Source of the DNA: Hericium rajendrae | Lineage: Eukaryota; Basidiomycota; Agaricomycetes; Russulales; Hericiaceae | Assembly: GCA_033439255.1 (NCBI GenBank) | Contig: CM065892.1 | Location: forward strand, 248,001-312,000 | Direction: 5' to 3' | Length of the DNA stretch: 64,000 bases | Shown here: positions 21,579 through 31,517 of the stretch, piece by piece | Layout: every line of letters starts with the position of its first letter | Numbering within the stretch: the first letter of the stretch is position 1 | Position numbers and translations under genes: made by a program | Notes under the pieces: model-generated | What the model was told of the DNA's origin: nothing | Databases searched by the model: none | What the model saw: only the letters and a program-made list of their open reading frames with translations

Positions 21579-22923
21579 TGCATTTTTAGAATGCGAAAAG
21601 TTGCATAATATAGTACATGGATTTAAGGACACAGATTTGAGAACATATCATGCCAGTGAGCGCTTGAGCATTGAGAGATAGTTTGCAGCTTTCCCGGTCC
21701 CGATGATGGCAGCGTACTTACTGCTATCTTACCTTTTTTGCTTTTTTTTGGGGGCCAAGTCGCGTCTGTGGCGCTAAGCGCCGGGGCCCGAACTACACGC
21801 GTCTGCTGCATGCGCCCACAATGCGCTTCGACACGTTTTCCTTCGCCACAGTTCGTCCTCATCGCAACCCCTCATCTCTCTCTCAACGCACTGCTCTTGC
21901 CACGAAGATACATGAAGAACAGTACCTGATTCAGAAACAAACTGCCTCATTGCATGTGGCTCATGAAATGCCGGTGGGCCCGTCCAGGTGACTGTCCGGG
22001 AGGCTTTCGAGTCTCCCGTTCAACAAGTACGGAGTCCACGAATCTTGCAAGCTGGACTACGTATCTTCCATCGGGTTACAACGGAGGCTCTATCTTCCCT
22101 TTGCTAGTGTTCGGATACAATTGCCCTCTGCTCAAAGGCAAGAAAGAAAGACGGGTTCTCAGGACGGCGGCAACATGCGAGGCAATCTCGATGTCTCATG
22201 TTTGTGCTCTATTGCTTTGTTGACGGCTTCTTTGCGCACACTCTGGCCATCCTGACGTCTCGTTCAAGCCGAATGCATGGCTCGTTGTCTCCTGGTTTCT
22301 TTCTTACTGCGTTCGGGCACGGTTCCGGTTCCTGGAAAAGGCTCTCGTTGGTCTCTCCGCCATCTGCTATAATCACCTACTCGCTCGCTGGCCTTTAAGC
22401 TTGGAACATGGACTTCTCTGCAGGCAACCTTCTCCATGTATCTTCTGCCCTGGCGGCGCCGTCGCGCTGGGCCGGACGCGCCCAGCCCGCCGTCGTTTGG
22501 CAGTGGCAACTCAAGGCAATCGTTGTTGGCCACCTTGGGCTCTTGCCACTCTTTCGCGCTTTGTGGACCCTCAATGGATACGCAATCGTTATGCGTCTTT
22601 GCCATGGATCTCGCTGCTACGGGCTTTTGGTATTTAACTCGGCTTTTGGGAATCGGGCTTCAGTCCTCATCGAACAACCCGCCTTCACAACTCCTCCAAA
22701 ACAGCTCTTCCGCTATAAGTCTGTCGGGATTATAGCAAGCACTTGTTATCGTGAGTTTCTGCTCCTAACCCGCCTCGCCCGACCACTGCATCATGCCGAA
22801 GTCATACCCCCTGCTAACTATGCTCTCCCATACAGGCCTTCGCCGTACCACTCGGCTAGCACTTTGCCCTCTCCTCTCTCGTCTCGTGTTTCCTCCCGCT
22901 CCAGCAGCAGTTCTTCGCTCGCC
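21579..22923. other. Intergenic region without a recognised gene
   Basis: About 1.35 kb between the auxilin-like gene and the orphan gene at 22924. Open frames occur on both strands but none resembles a known family. The last 100 bp before the next ATG is pyrimidine-rich (repeated CTC/TCC), as in many fungal core promoters. Confidence 0.4.
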
Positions 22924-23905
22924 ATGTCTTCGAATAAGCATCCGTCGCAACCGCCCCGGTTCGAAGTCCCTCCGACCAGGTACAGCGCGATCCCTGGTCT
23001 GGACGTGAACTACCGTCCGTCTCCCCTGTCATCCGGGGGCAGCAGCAGGGGCATGAACTACATCCCATCTCCGCCGCCGCCCGCGAGCGACACGGCTTAC
23101 TGGAGCCTGGACAGCTGTGCAATCGACTACACTTCGTCTCCCGCTCCCTCCAGCAGGGACAGCAGGAGCAGCAGAGGCAGCAGCCACCGCCCGTCGCCTG
23201 CTCCATCTAGCGTGTCCAGCCGGGACAGCAGGGGCAGCGGGGGCAGCAACACGTCCGAGATGATTCTGCCGAAGCGTGATCGCATCCCGCAGCTCACTAT
23301 GAACGAGATCAAGAGCTGGCGGGGCCGCTTCGGCCCACCACGCACGACGAAGGCGGTCTACTTTGACTGGTTCGGCGTCCCCCATGGCTTCGGCATGAGC
23401 GTGATGGACCTCTGCGCGCGCAGCGTCGGCGCCATCGCGGACGACATGGTCGGCGGGTATGACCAGGACTTTATTGGTCTCGGCCTCAAGACGCTCAACT
23501 TCCGCATTGCCGTACGTGTTTTCCGCCTTGTTATGTTCGATCTCCGCTGAGAATGCTACGTTCGTTAGTGGCCCGGCTACGCAGAGGAGTGGATCCGTCC
23601 CATCCAGGTCTACACCGATTACGGGACTCTCTACCGTGCGGACCTCGCGGCACACATCGCCAGCCAGTTCTCTCGGTACTGCGAGGTTCGTGGTCTTGCT
23701 CTCACACGATGTGTGACGGTGCTGACTTGATTGCATCTTACAGAAAGCGGAATATGAGAATATCCATCCTTCGGAAGCCCAATGGCGCATCTCCATCAGT
23801 GGCAAAGGCATCCAATTCCGCCACATCCATCTCGTCTCTGTCGTCAACCTCTACGGCGATGTCTGGCAGGCCGACATCACCGTCACTCCCCCTCACCAGC
23901 GTTGA
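22924..23905 (+). CDS. Orphan basidiomycete protein with Ser/Arg-rich N-terminus
   Basis: No function recognised. ATG 22924 (MSSNKHPSQPPRFEVPPTRY). The first half is low complexity, with repeated RPSP, SSRDSR and GSS units. The second half is a compact domain: ILPKRDRIPQLTMNEIKSWR, TKAVYFDWFGVPHGFGMSVM, intron (23512-23568), WPGYAEEWIRPIQVYTDYGT, then LYRADLAAHIASQFSRYCE, intron (23686-23743), AQWRISISGKGIQFRHIHLV and NLYGDVWQADITV, stop 23903-23905. Both introns join in frame with GT-AG ends, and the mixed hydrophobic and aromatic C-terminal sequence supports a folded domain. I recall similar WPGYE-containing hypothetical proteins in agaricomycetes, often in several copies, but cannot name a function. 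The long upstream open frame from 22408 has no coding signal, so I chose the internal ATG. Confidence 0.75.
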
Positions 23906-24406
23906 TTGCCTTCTCTTTCCGGTCCAACGCGCACTTCCTAGCCTCGTACGGTTCCCGCGTACATCAGCCCTCGGCTATCAAAACATCCTCGTCAAGAGAT
24001 CACCATTCATAGACTGGCCTGTATCGATACCCCACTTTTTTGTCTCTGGCTCCTGCCATTCCCACCTGTATCCACTAATTCTCTCTCCGAACTGTCTCGT
24101 AGCTGTATTCCTAGACCATTTCTCCCTTCATCTTGTGCACAATATATCCTTACATCACTCACATCCACATACATTAATCATCACATTGCATTAAAATACA
24201 TTTTACTTTGTCCATCGCTCCCTCGTTTGATTAGGTCGCGGGAACGAGGGATAGTATGCCTTATAATGAGAGCAACAACGGCCTTTCATGTCCGTCATCT
24301 TCTGAGCGGTATACTACGGTATTCCATCTAAAGCTACAACCGCTGCCGATATATCCAACTATCCTACACCTCCACCAGACTTCCCATCCGAAAACACGAT
24401 CCCTTC
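23906..24406. other. Intergenic 3' region
   Basis: About 500 bp of AT-richer DNA between the converging ends of the orphan gene and Tma22. No feature recognised. Confidence 0.4.
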
Positions 24407-25326
24407 TCACTCGGCTTTCTTCTTTTTCTCCTCGACCATCTCCACGTTATCCATGACGATACCCTTGAACACCTCGAGCCCCTTCTTGCCCTTCCCCCCC
24501 GCGTCCCCGCCGCCCTCGTTCGCCTCCTCCATCATGTCGTAGATCTCCTGCGACACGTCGCCCTGCACGATGATCTCGTCCTGGCCCGCGGCGTTCTTCG
24601 TCACGGACGCACCGGTCGCGAAGCGCTGCGCCATCATCTTGGCCGCCTTCTTCATGTCGATGCCTGTGTGCCTGCATGAGCGTGCTCCAGCGGGTGATAC
24701 ATGGGGAATGCTCACTGAATGCCTCGAGTCCGTGCACGGCGGTGACGTGTTTGCGTTTCGTCCGCTCGATGCGCTTTATCGTTACCTAGCAATCGCCATA
24801 AGCACGGCACGGACCGAGCCAGTCTGTGATGCGATATCTTACTTGTGATGCCTAGTAGCGCGGTCGGTAAGCAGGCAGCAGAGCGTACTGTCGTGAAGCA
24901 CGCACCATTTTCTTCTTCTTCGCCGCGTCCGCCTTCGCTTCGGCCTTCGCCTCCTTCTTCGCGGTGTCCTTCTCGAGCTTGCTCTGCGCCTCCAGACTCA
25001 GCGTCCCGAGCTTATTCTGTAGCGCCTCTGCGCAGCACAGATCAGCCGGACCCTCAGAGATGCAACCGCTCGGGCATACGCACCCTCGGAGTAGTACTTG
25101 TTGTACAGATCTGGATGCTCCTCGCGGAGCCATTCTTTGCACCGCGTGAAGCTCGATCCGAACTCGCAGTACTCGGGCGGGAAGCTGCATACTAGAGGCT
25201 TGCTAGTAAGTCACGCGCATGAAAATGTGACGGGGGATCGGACGGCGTACCTCCACAGTAGAGAACCTCGACGGGCGGGACGGCCTTCTTCTCCTCGGCG
25301 ACTGCTGGTTCTGCGGCCGTAGACAT
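24407..25326 (-). CDS. TMA22: Translation machinery-associated protein Tma22 (DENR homologue)
   Basis: Partner of Tma20/MCT-1; the pair promotes recycling of 40S subunits and removal of deacylated tRNA after termination. ATG 25326 (MSTAAEPAVAEEKKAVPPVE). Exons: VLYCG, intron, CSFPPEYCEFGSSFTRCKEW (the Cys-containing N-terminal zinc-binding region), then LGTLSLEAQSKLEKD and a Lys/Ala-rich coiled segment, then VTIKRIERTKRKHVTAVHGL (start of the SUI1 domain), GIDMKKAAKMMAQRFATGAS, then DEIIVQGDVSQEIYDMM, ending EMVEEKKKKAE and stop 24407-24409. About 200 residues, in the family's size range. At least four introns, the one between the two Cys exons very short. Confidence 0.92.
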
Positions 25327-25863
25327 CTTGAAATGTAAAAAGGGTTTGTAAGAGGTTTTTTGGAGCGCGTTTCATGAGCTTACCTTGCTGTCGTGGGCTT
25401 CGACTTTGTAGGTTGTATGGAGGAGATCGAGGACCAGTTCTCCTAGTCAGGCAATCTCAGATCGGGACGGAGATCTGATCACATGATGCAAATATACGTC
25501 GGATAATCGGGTTTTGTTTGGATTTTGCGCTGGCTTTTCATCTTTCTCTCGTTTGTCTTGCTAACATCTGCAGCTATCATATCAGATCGTACACAGCGTG
25601 CATTCGCCGGGACTCGGGCTATAAAACACGGCATGTAGTCGAATGGACGAGTCTAGGCGACATCCTCTCGGACACGTTTGCTCGTCCTTGCACCCAGCTC
25701 GTCAAAGGTTTCGCTGTTCAGAATGGGACCAGGATATGCTTCAAACTTGTGAAGTAAAATAAAATACACCCATAAAGGTATTGCACTTGATTCATGCCGA
25801 TTTCTGATCGACTGCTCGCTCGCAATAACGCTATCATAGAGTCCCTTTCGCGCCTCCACGCCC
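25327..25863. other. Intergenic region upstream of Tma22
   Basis: About 540 bp holding the Tma22 promoter and the 3' region of the next minus-strand gene. The CTTGAAATG stretch just upstream of the start may contain a 5' leader intron. Nothing else recognised. Confidence 0.35.
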
Positions 25864-26352
25864 TCACGTCTTCCCCTCCGGTTTCCTTCCTCCCGCACTC
25901 GCCCCCGTCGGTCCTTCATCCGGCTTACTCGTCTCGTCCTTCTTCTCCTCAGCGAACGGCGGCCGCCCACCATAACGGAGCCGCTCACCTTTCGCGCCGT
26001 CCGCGGGCACGTTGTACGGCGAGTCCTCCTTGTCGACGTTCCGGTACTCCTCCGTCTGCGCGCCCGCGCGGCTGTACGCGCCCGAGGGCGGGTGCAGCGG
26101 CCGCTGCACGGCGTCGGACGCGGCGTCGACGGTGTGCGTCTTGCTGTCGGCGGGGGCCTCCGAGTCGACGTCCTTGAAGTAGGACTCGGCCGTGTGCTTG
26201 GTCTCGGAGCGCGGGTGGGCGGTGAGCGCGAAGAGACGGCGCTGTGTCTGCAGGGATTGGTATGACGCAGGGGTCACTGTGCGCATCGTGGCGCTGGACT
26301 GGGAAATGCGCGAGGAAACGCGGGATGCGCGACGGGCGGCGTTGAATAACAT
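25864..26352 (-). CDS. Small probable mitochondrial protein, unknown function
   Basis: Single-exon open frame of 162 codons starting at ATG 26352 (MLFNAARRASRVSSRISQSS). The first 40 residues are rich in Arg, Ser and Ala with no acidic residue, as in a mitochondrial presequence; a possible cleavage region follows RRLFALTAHPR. The rest is hydrophilic and charged (TKHTAESYFKDVDSEAPADS, then RPLHPPSGAYSRAGAQTEEY and RNVDKEDSPYN), with no membrane segment. Strong GC bias at third positions supports a real gene. I do not recognise the family. The gene is followed by Tma22 on the same strand but is probably transcribed separately. Confidence 0.65.
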   Translation of the reverse strand: MLFNAARRASRVSSRISQSSATMRTVTPASYQSLQTQRRLFALTAHPRSETKHTAESYFKDVDSEAPADSKTHTVDAASDAVQRPLHPPSGAYSRAGAQTEEYRNVDKEDSPYNVPADGAKGERLRYGGRPPFAEEKKDETSKPDEGPTGASAGGRKPEGKT

Positions 26353-26752
26353 GGTCGTTCCTCAAGTCTGCGTGTTCTGTAACGTTGGGGTGATGCTCAG
26401 GACGGATTATGCAGTGAGCTACCTACTTGATGTCGCTGTATGTGGGTGTTAACGATTCGAACGGAGCGACGAGGATCAGAGTCGAAGTGGTTTATATCCT
26501 TTGCACCCTTCTGTCAGCTGGTGCGAACGCGTGACGTCATGCATTCATTCGGAAGGAAGACGTGTTTGCGCCTTCACAAAGCACCGCAGTCTCGTACAGT
26601 TCACCACGATCATCACAAGATTCTATCAGAAATACTCGACACCGGCTACAAGTCTATTCAAAAAGTCCAGTTGCACGTAGATAGGATACAGCAGCACATA
26701 CACCACTAGAAGCGTAGATAGCGAATATTGCGAAGTACTCATACACATCGAT
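26353..26752. other. Intergenic region
   Basis: About 400 bp between two minus-strand genes. No gene, repeat or RNA recognised; the sequence around 26445-26460 contains ATTCGAA but no tRNA fold could be drawn around it. Confidence 0.35.
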
Positions 26753-28034
26753 TCATTGAAAGCACGCAGACGCGACCGGCTCATCAAGCAGATCCACAAT
26801 CACAGGCTGGAAGCCGTGCCCCGCGAACGACACCGCCAGGCCGTCTGGGCCCTTCCTGCGTCTGCCCGCCGGCCAGTTCGCTGCGTTCACGAAGACTGTG
26901 CGCGGCGGGTCAGTCTGCGTCTCGGGACTCGCGGAATCGGTTTCCGAGGCGTGCCATTCGCCGACTTGGACGCCGTGGCCTTCGTGTATATGGCCAAAGA
27001 CGTGTAACCGGGGGCGCAATTCGGAAAGGCGCGCACGCAGGGACTCGCAGCCCGCTTGCACGCCGTCTAAGGTCTGATCGAGGATGTCACGCGGCGGACC
27101 GTGGGTTAACCTGTGTAAGAATAGAATGTAGTCAGTTCGTCGGCGTCGTCATTCACGGGGTAGTTTCTAACAAGATATCTGCCTCTGTAAAGTTGGAGAC
27201 AAGGTCTGGATGTAGGACAATCAGGCTGTGGCCGAGAAGTAGAAGCAAACGACACTCACCGTCAGCTTCTTTTCCGCGCTTGTAATTGAATGCCCAGTTC
27301 CAGAAGTCAGGGGTCCACTGTTTATCATGTCAGGGGCGCGTGAGCGGACATAGTGGAATACGGCGTACGGGAGATCCAAACACAGTCCACTTCCTGCCGC
27401 CTTCCCGCGTCTCAAACTCATACAGTTCATCTTCGAGGTATACAATTCCAGATTCGCGCGCATTCGTTCCGGTAAACAAGTCGAGGATTTCAGCCGAATC
27501 CTGTAGCGATCTTGAGCGATGTGATCAAAATGATTTAACGCCCAGGCATACTGGACGAACCTCTTTCTGTCGGTGCCAACGATAGTAGTTCGTCTGGTAC
27601 CAATCTCGATGGAAGCTCAGATCATGATTCCCGGCTATGACACTAAAAAACGAATGGCGTCGCTGTCAGAGGGGCCGTAGTTGGCTGGTACATCGCGTCC
27701 GATACATGGGGATGGCGACGGTCACTCACATCTTGATAGGATGGGCCATCTGGTATATCCACTCCGCAGTAGTTTTGGCTCCGTCAAACTGGCCCGTGTT
27801 GGTGAGGTCTCCACTGTGCAGTAGAACATCTCCGATGGGGACTGGGAACACGCGCTGATGTGTATCGCTGATACATACGAATCGTGTCCAGTTGCCGTCC
27901 TGTGGCTTTTGAGGGGGCGAGGCATAGCTGTAGGCTGTGTGGATGATAGCGGTCGGAGTTTTGATAGTTTTAGGAGGGTATGCCTGGGCTGGGATGCGAT
28001 TCGGGAAGATCAGAGTCGGCGAAGCATTGGACAT
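26753..28034 (-). CDS. Calcineurin-like metallophosphoesterase (MPPED-type)
   Basis: Two-metal phosphoesterase of the MPPED/UPF0046 branch; substrate unknown. ATG 28034 (MSNASPTLIFPNRIPAQAYP). Metal motifs appear in order: D-x-H in RFVCISDTHQR, GDVLLHSGDLTNTGQFDG, intron, VIAGNHDLSFHRDWYQTNYY, then a middle exon (ESGIVYLEDELYEFE, WTVFGSPWTPDFWNWAFNY), the THGPPRDILDQTLDG histidine, and GHIHEGHG. The C-terminus is FVNAANWPAGRRRKGPDGLA ... EPVASACFQ, stop 26753. All five conserved motif blocks are intact, so it should be active. The frame stays open upstream to 28223 but without an ATG, so an upstream exon cannot be excluded; the extension is basic and could act as a presequence. At least four short introns. 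Confidence 0.88.
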
Positions 28035-28343
28035 GATACGGGCAGTCGTGGAGTGGCAGCGGGTTTGCAGGCGGAGATATAGATGTCGCCTTGGCCAATT
28101 ATTCAACAACCTACAAGCAAGGGATGAAGGCTGGGCCACCAGCGCGCGATTCGGGAGATAGATGGGTCTGCAGATAACAAGTGGGTCCTTCGCAGGACGA
28201 CCAGCACGACACAATGAGAGCAATCATAAGTCTAACCTGGAGTAAGCCGAGGTCCGCCAAGCCTCAGGTTCCTGGTCCCTTTCCTCAAAAGGAAACCTTA
28301 ATATTTTGCCTTCTGCTTGCAACCCTCATCCACACGCCCAAAC
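28035..28343. promoter_or_regulatory. Divergent region, metallophosphoesterase / CCDC137-like
   Basis: About 310 bp between the two start codons. Pyrimidine-rich near the plus-strand gene. No defined motif recognised. Confidence 0.35.
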
Positions 28344-29187
28344 ATGCCTCACAAACGAGCAAAACGCTCCTTGCGCGAGCAGAAAATTCAGGCGAAGTAA
28401 GGTATCATCATCATCTTCTTCCGATGAGCTCATATCGATGTTCATAACAGAGGCAAGGACCTCGCGCCCTCCGGCAGTATCAGCCATGAAGGCATTCCTA
28501 AATCCGTATCGCGTATCCTGAACGCTGCTGCAGTTCGCGGGGATTACAAAGAGAAGAAGCGGAAGATAGAAAATGGAGAAGACGTTGGCCCGTCCAAGAA
28601 GCGGAGAAAGCAGGGCGCAGGTGCGAAGGGGAAAGAGAAGACTGACATCACCATCAAGCCCGGCGAATCATTGGCGCATTTCAACAGGTAAGGCGTATCT
28701 TCACGTGCATACCGTTATCCCTCAACTTTGTGCTAGGAGAGTCGAGGAGGACATGCGTCCTCTCGTCCGTACGGCCGTGCAAAGTGCAGCAGCCGTAGAG
28801 CGCCAAGCACGAAAAGACAAGAAAAAAGAGTCCGCCACGAAACAACACGCGAAAGACGACAAATGGAAGAAGTCCGAGACGCCTGAGCCCTCGCTGCCAG
28901 AGAAGCATCATGATCGTCCGAAGGAGTTCGCAAAGGCAGCTACATCTACGCCTCGACGGCTGAACGACATAGCCATGGCGCCGCCAGACCTGAAGAAACT
29001 CCCTCGCGGTGCAAAAAAGGTAAAAGAGGATGGTGGAACGTACCCTAAAGGCTCCGGTGTGCTGTCTATGGCTCAGAAGGCGATGATGGAGGTCGAGAGG
29101 GAGAGAATTATCAAACGATATCGAGAACTGAAGCAGAAGAAGCTTCAGGAGGCCGGGAGCCGGCGCCAGGAGGGAAGCGATGAATGA
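28344..29187 (+). CDS. CCDC137-like basic nucleolar protein
   Basis: ATG 28344 (MPHKRAKRSLREQKIQAK) precedes an intron. Exon 2 encodes LAPSGSISHEGIPKSVSRIL, then a run of Lys/Arg patches (KKRKIENG, KKRRKQGAG), and ends ITIKPGESLAHFNR. Exon 3 gives RVEEDMRPLVRTAVQSAAAV, a Lys-rich linker, LNDIAMAPPDLKKLPRG and a C-terminal helix MMEVERERIIKRYRELKQKK. Three blocks align in order with human CCDC137: KGESxxxxxxR, the VxxPPEL block, and EEERERAxxxYRALKQ. CCDC137 sits in nucleoli and at the chromosome periphery, so a nuclear and possibly ribosome-biogenesis role is inferred. No enzyme motif. Two introns, with stop at 29187. Alternative: another basic ribosome-assembly factor. Confidence 0.7.
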
Positions 29188-29475
29188 GCATTTATAGTCG
29201 ATGCCCGTCTCTTCACCTACTGTATCATACCAATAGCACTAGTTGGATACCTTTTGAGAACGACGACAACGACTGTCCAGTCTATTGCCTGCAGAGCGAG
29301 TGCATTTCGTAGTCGGGATCTTCCGAACAAGTAAGTTACTTGCAAACGCTAAACGCTAAGCGCTCGTACGAAGGGAAGGAAGGAAGTCATCGACATCGAC
29401 GCTGACGTGTTTGGTGGTCGAAGGCTTGTGTCGCATGCTGTCAGCACACCGACCCTTTGAGCGTTGAACATCTCT

Positions 29476-30866
29476 ATGTCGACCAAGAGGAAGCACTCCG
29501 AGCATACCAAGAACATTGAGAGTATTGCACCTGAGGTTCAAGACCGGGAGGCGACACCCAGCAAGAAACAAAGGAAAGGTCGGGCTCTGTTCTATGTCGT
29601 TCTTTCAGCATTGACTGACTGAATATCTAATTGGATCCATAATTAGATTCTTTGGATGGCGTCGATATTCGCGCGCTGCTCGATTTCTCTTCACCCGAGT
29701 TGTCCTCTTCCGCTGCAATAACAGCGCGCTTCGACTGCATTGCGACTCAGCTACTTCACCACCACTTATTGGTCTGCCAATCGACGACTGAAGACAACCT
29801 AAGCTCTGCCGCTCTGAGTACCGTCCAAACTGAAGAATACAATATCCTTGAGGTCGAATTCTATCTTCTCAAAGGGGACTGTCACAAGGATCCGTATACT
29901 CATGGAAATGAGGAACAACGTGTGTCTGGTCAATGGTATGTCCAACTATGGTTGTTTTAACTGTCTCTAAGCCTTTTCGACATCGTCACAACCAGGTACT
30001 TCCATCGCGCGCCTCGGAGATTGGGCATTCCGTCTCCGGCTCCGTCTGATGGCCTGCCCATATTATCAGGTTATCGAGGCGGGACCCGCAAGGGCCTTGA
30101 CCTGACGCTTGGCACATCGCCTAGCCTGCTATCGTCCAATGCACCACTGACCTCTCGATTTTTCGGCTCTACTGATACGATGCCCTCGACGTCGACAATA
30201 GAGTCCAATGTTCGCGGTGGTGTCCTCTTGCGATCCATTCTTCGAAAGTCAGACAAGCGTGTCATCTCCGGTCCATCGTTACTTGTAGACGAATTGCTTC
30301 GCGTCAGCGGAGCTACAAGCATCGTCGAGCTGGTCAAGGACAAGTGGTCCGGCGATATCTCCGCATTCCCCATCGCACCGTCAACTGCTTTTCTGGCAAA
30401 ACTCTTCCTCAGACCAATCGCAAACCAGGGCAACCCATCATCAGACAGTCCGCGTATCTACAGGTCGCCGCGCATCGGGCTTGATCTTTCCAATTCTGCA
30501 GTACAATTGTCCACTTCCGATCCCCGTATCCTTTATGTCGCCAAGCCATACCGATATTTCGTCCATCCCCATCTTCTGATAACCAACGGCCGAGGCCAAA
30601 CATTTCATGCCATATACAAGTCGTGCCTTGAAAATAGCAGTACCAAGGCTGCTGGAGATAAGGACAAGCTTGTTGACGAAGTATCTAGACTGACGGGGCT
30701 GAAGACGCAATCTGTTATCAAGTATAGCAGAGACTACGAGAGCGGCCGTTCTTCTGGGAACATCAAATCGTTCATCGGACCTATCGGGAAAGGCGCTTCA
30801 GCATCTCCAACGACATTTGTCAAAATGATGGGGTCGCTGGAACGCTTTCTTGCCAGACCGAATTGA
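29476..30866 (+). CDS. Unknown protein with some likeness to alkyladenine DNA glycosylase fold
   Basis: ATG 29476 (MSTKRKHSEHTKNIESIAPE) with a Lys/Arg patch suggesting nuclear entry. Three exons: 29476-29578, 29647-29935 and 29996-30866, all joining in frame with GT-AG ends. Exon 2: RALLDFSSPE, TARFDCIATQLLHHHLLVCQ, then ILEVEFYLLKGDCHKDPYTH. Exon 3: YFHRAPRRLG, then GLDLTLG, RGGVLLRSILRKSDKRVISG, PSLLVDELLRVSGATSIVEL and VKDKWSGD, IYRSPRIGLDLSN, YVAKPYRYFVHPHLL. The order LL-x-LL, E-x-E-x-Y, D-P-x-T-H, W-Y-F-H-R, GG-x-L-x-R-S and P-L-L-V-D-E resembles the AAG/MPG layout (LL, EtEaY, D-x-A-H, YVY, vLLRA, GP..L). That is inference from memory; the insertion between YFHR and GGVLLRS is rich in Ser. 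No known function. Confidence 0.72.
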
Positions 30867-31517
30867 CCGTCCCTACATCCATCTTATAATTCACCGATCA
30901 ACTCATCTTCTCAACTGAATTCCTGGCAGGGAATGGAGCCGGGAAAACAATACAAGCATGATTTCATCACGACAGCACACGACACCGATAACGAACCACG
31001 ACACTTGCCTAATGCGGCTTTGGCCCCCCGTCAATGTTGTTGTGTCTTGACAGCTGTTTTTCGTATTCATCGTCCACGCTGACTCATTTTGCTTTGTAGA
31101 CTTGTAGCGATCTGTAGCGATGTACGCTGGGAACCCCGTAAAAAGGCACCCAAAGGGCGTGGAAGCACCACGGATTTACCTTTCTCGCCTGCCGGCTTCT
31201 CGAGACGTTCCTCATCTTATCGTCAGATGGTGCGAAGAATGATGTTGGATAACACACCATTCCGTCGGTTATTTGATGATTTCTGATCACGCGGATACTA
31301 TACCCCCATTCTCCAGGAAGTCTTTATCCACCGGCCCTTCCCAAATGCGAATCGCGATACTGCTATCTGTGCATGGCATTGCGTCTTCATGCTTGGGCGG
31401 AGCGCGTTAGCGCCCCCGAGTGCCGAGATAGCGCGCTATATACATATTACCTGAGGTGCGCTAGGTCAGTGGTCGTCCTTGTCCTATCTCTTCTCTCGCC
31501 TCTGGATCCTCTGCACG
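30867..31517. promoter_or_regulatory. Region upstream of the permease gene
   Basis: About 650 bp. It holds GATA-type motifs at 31363-31368 and 31426-31431 and a TATA-like CTATATACAT at 31436, all within about 160 bp of the permease ATG. The rest shows no gene. Confidence 0.4.
31363..31431. promoter_or_regulatory. Paired HGATAR (GATA-factor) sites upstream of permease
   Basis: CTATCT at 31363-31368 (reverse of AGATAG) and AGATAG at 31426-31431. Both fit the HGATAR consensus bound by AreA/Nit2-type nitrogen regulators. A TATA-like element follows at 31436. Short motifs like these also occur by chance. Confidence 0.35.

Noticed and set aside
20567-21583. Long minus-strand frame over the auxilin-like gene
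   Set aside because: It is antisense to the TPR and J-domain exons, which have clear family motifs.
22408-22923. Long upstream extension of the orphan gene at 22924
   Set aside because: The frame is open but reads like untranslated sequence, with no compositional bias; the pyrimidine-rich tract before ATG 22924 looks like a core promoter.
26440-26470. TTCGAA-containing stretch resembling a tRNA B box
   Set aside because: No acceptor stem, anticodon arm or A box could be placed around it.
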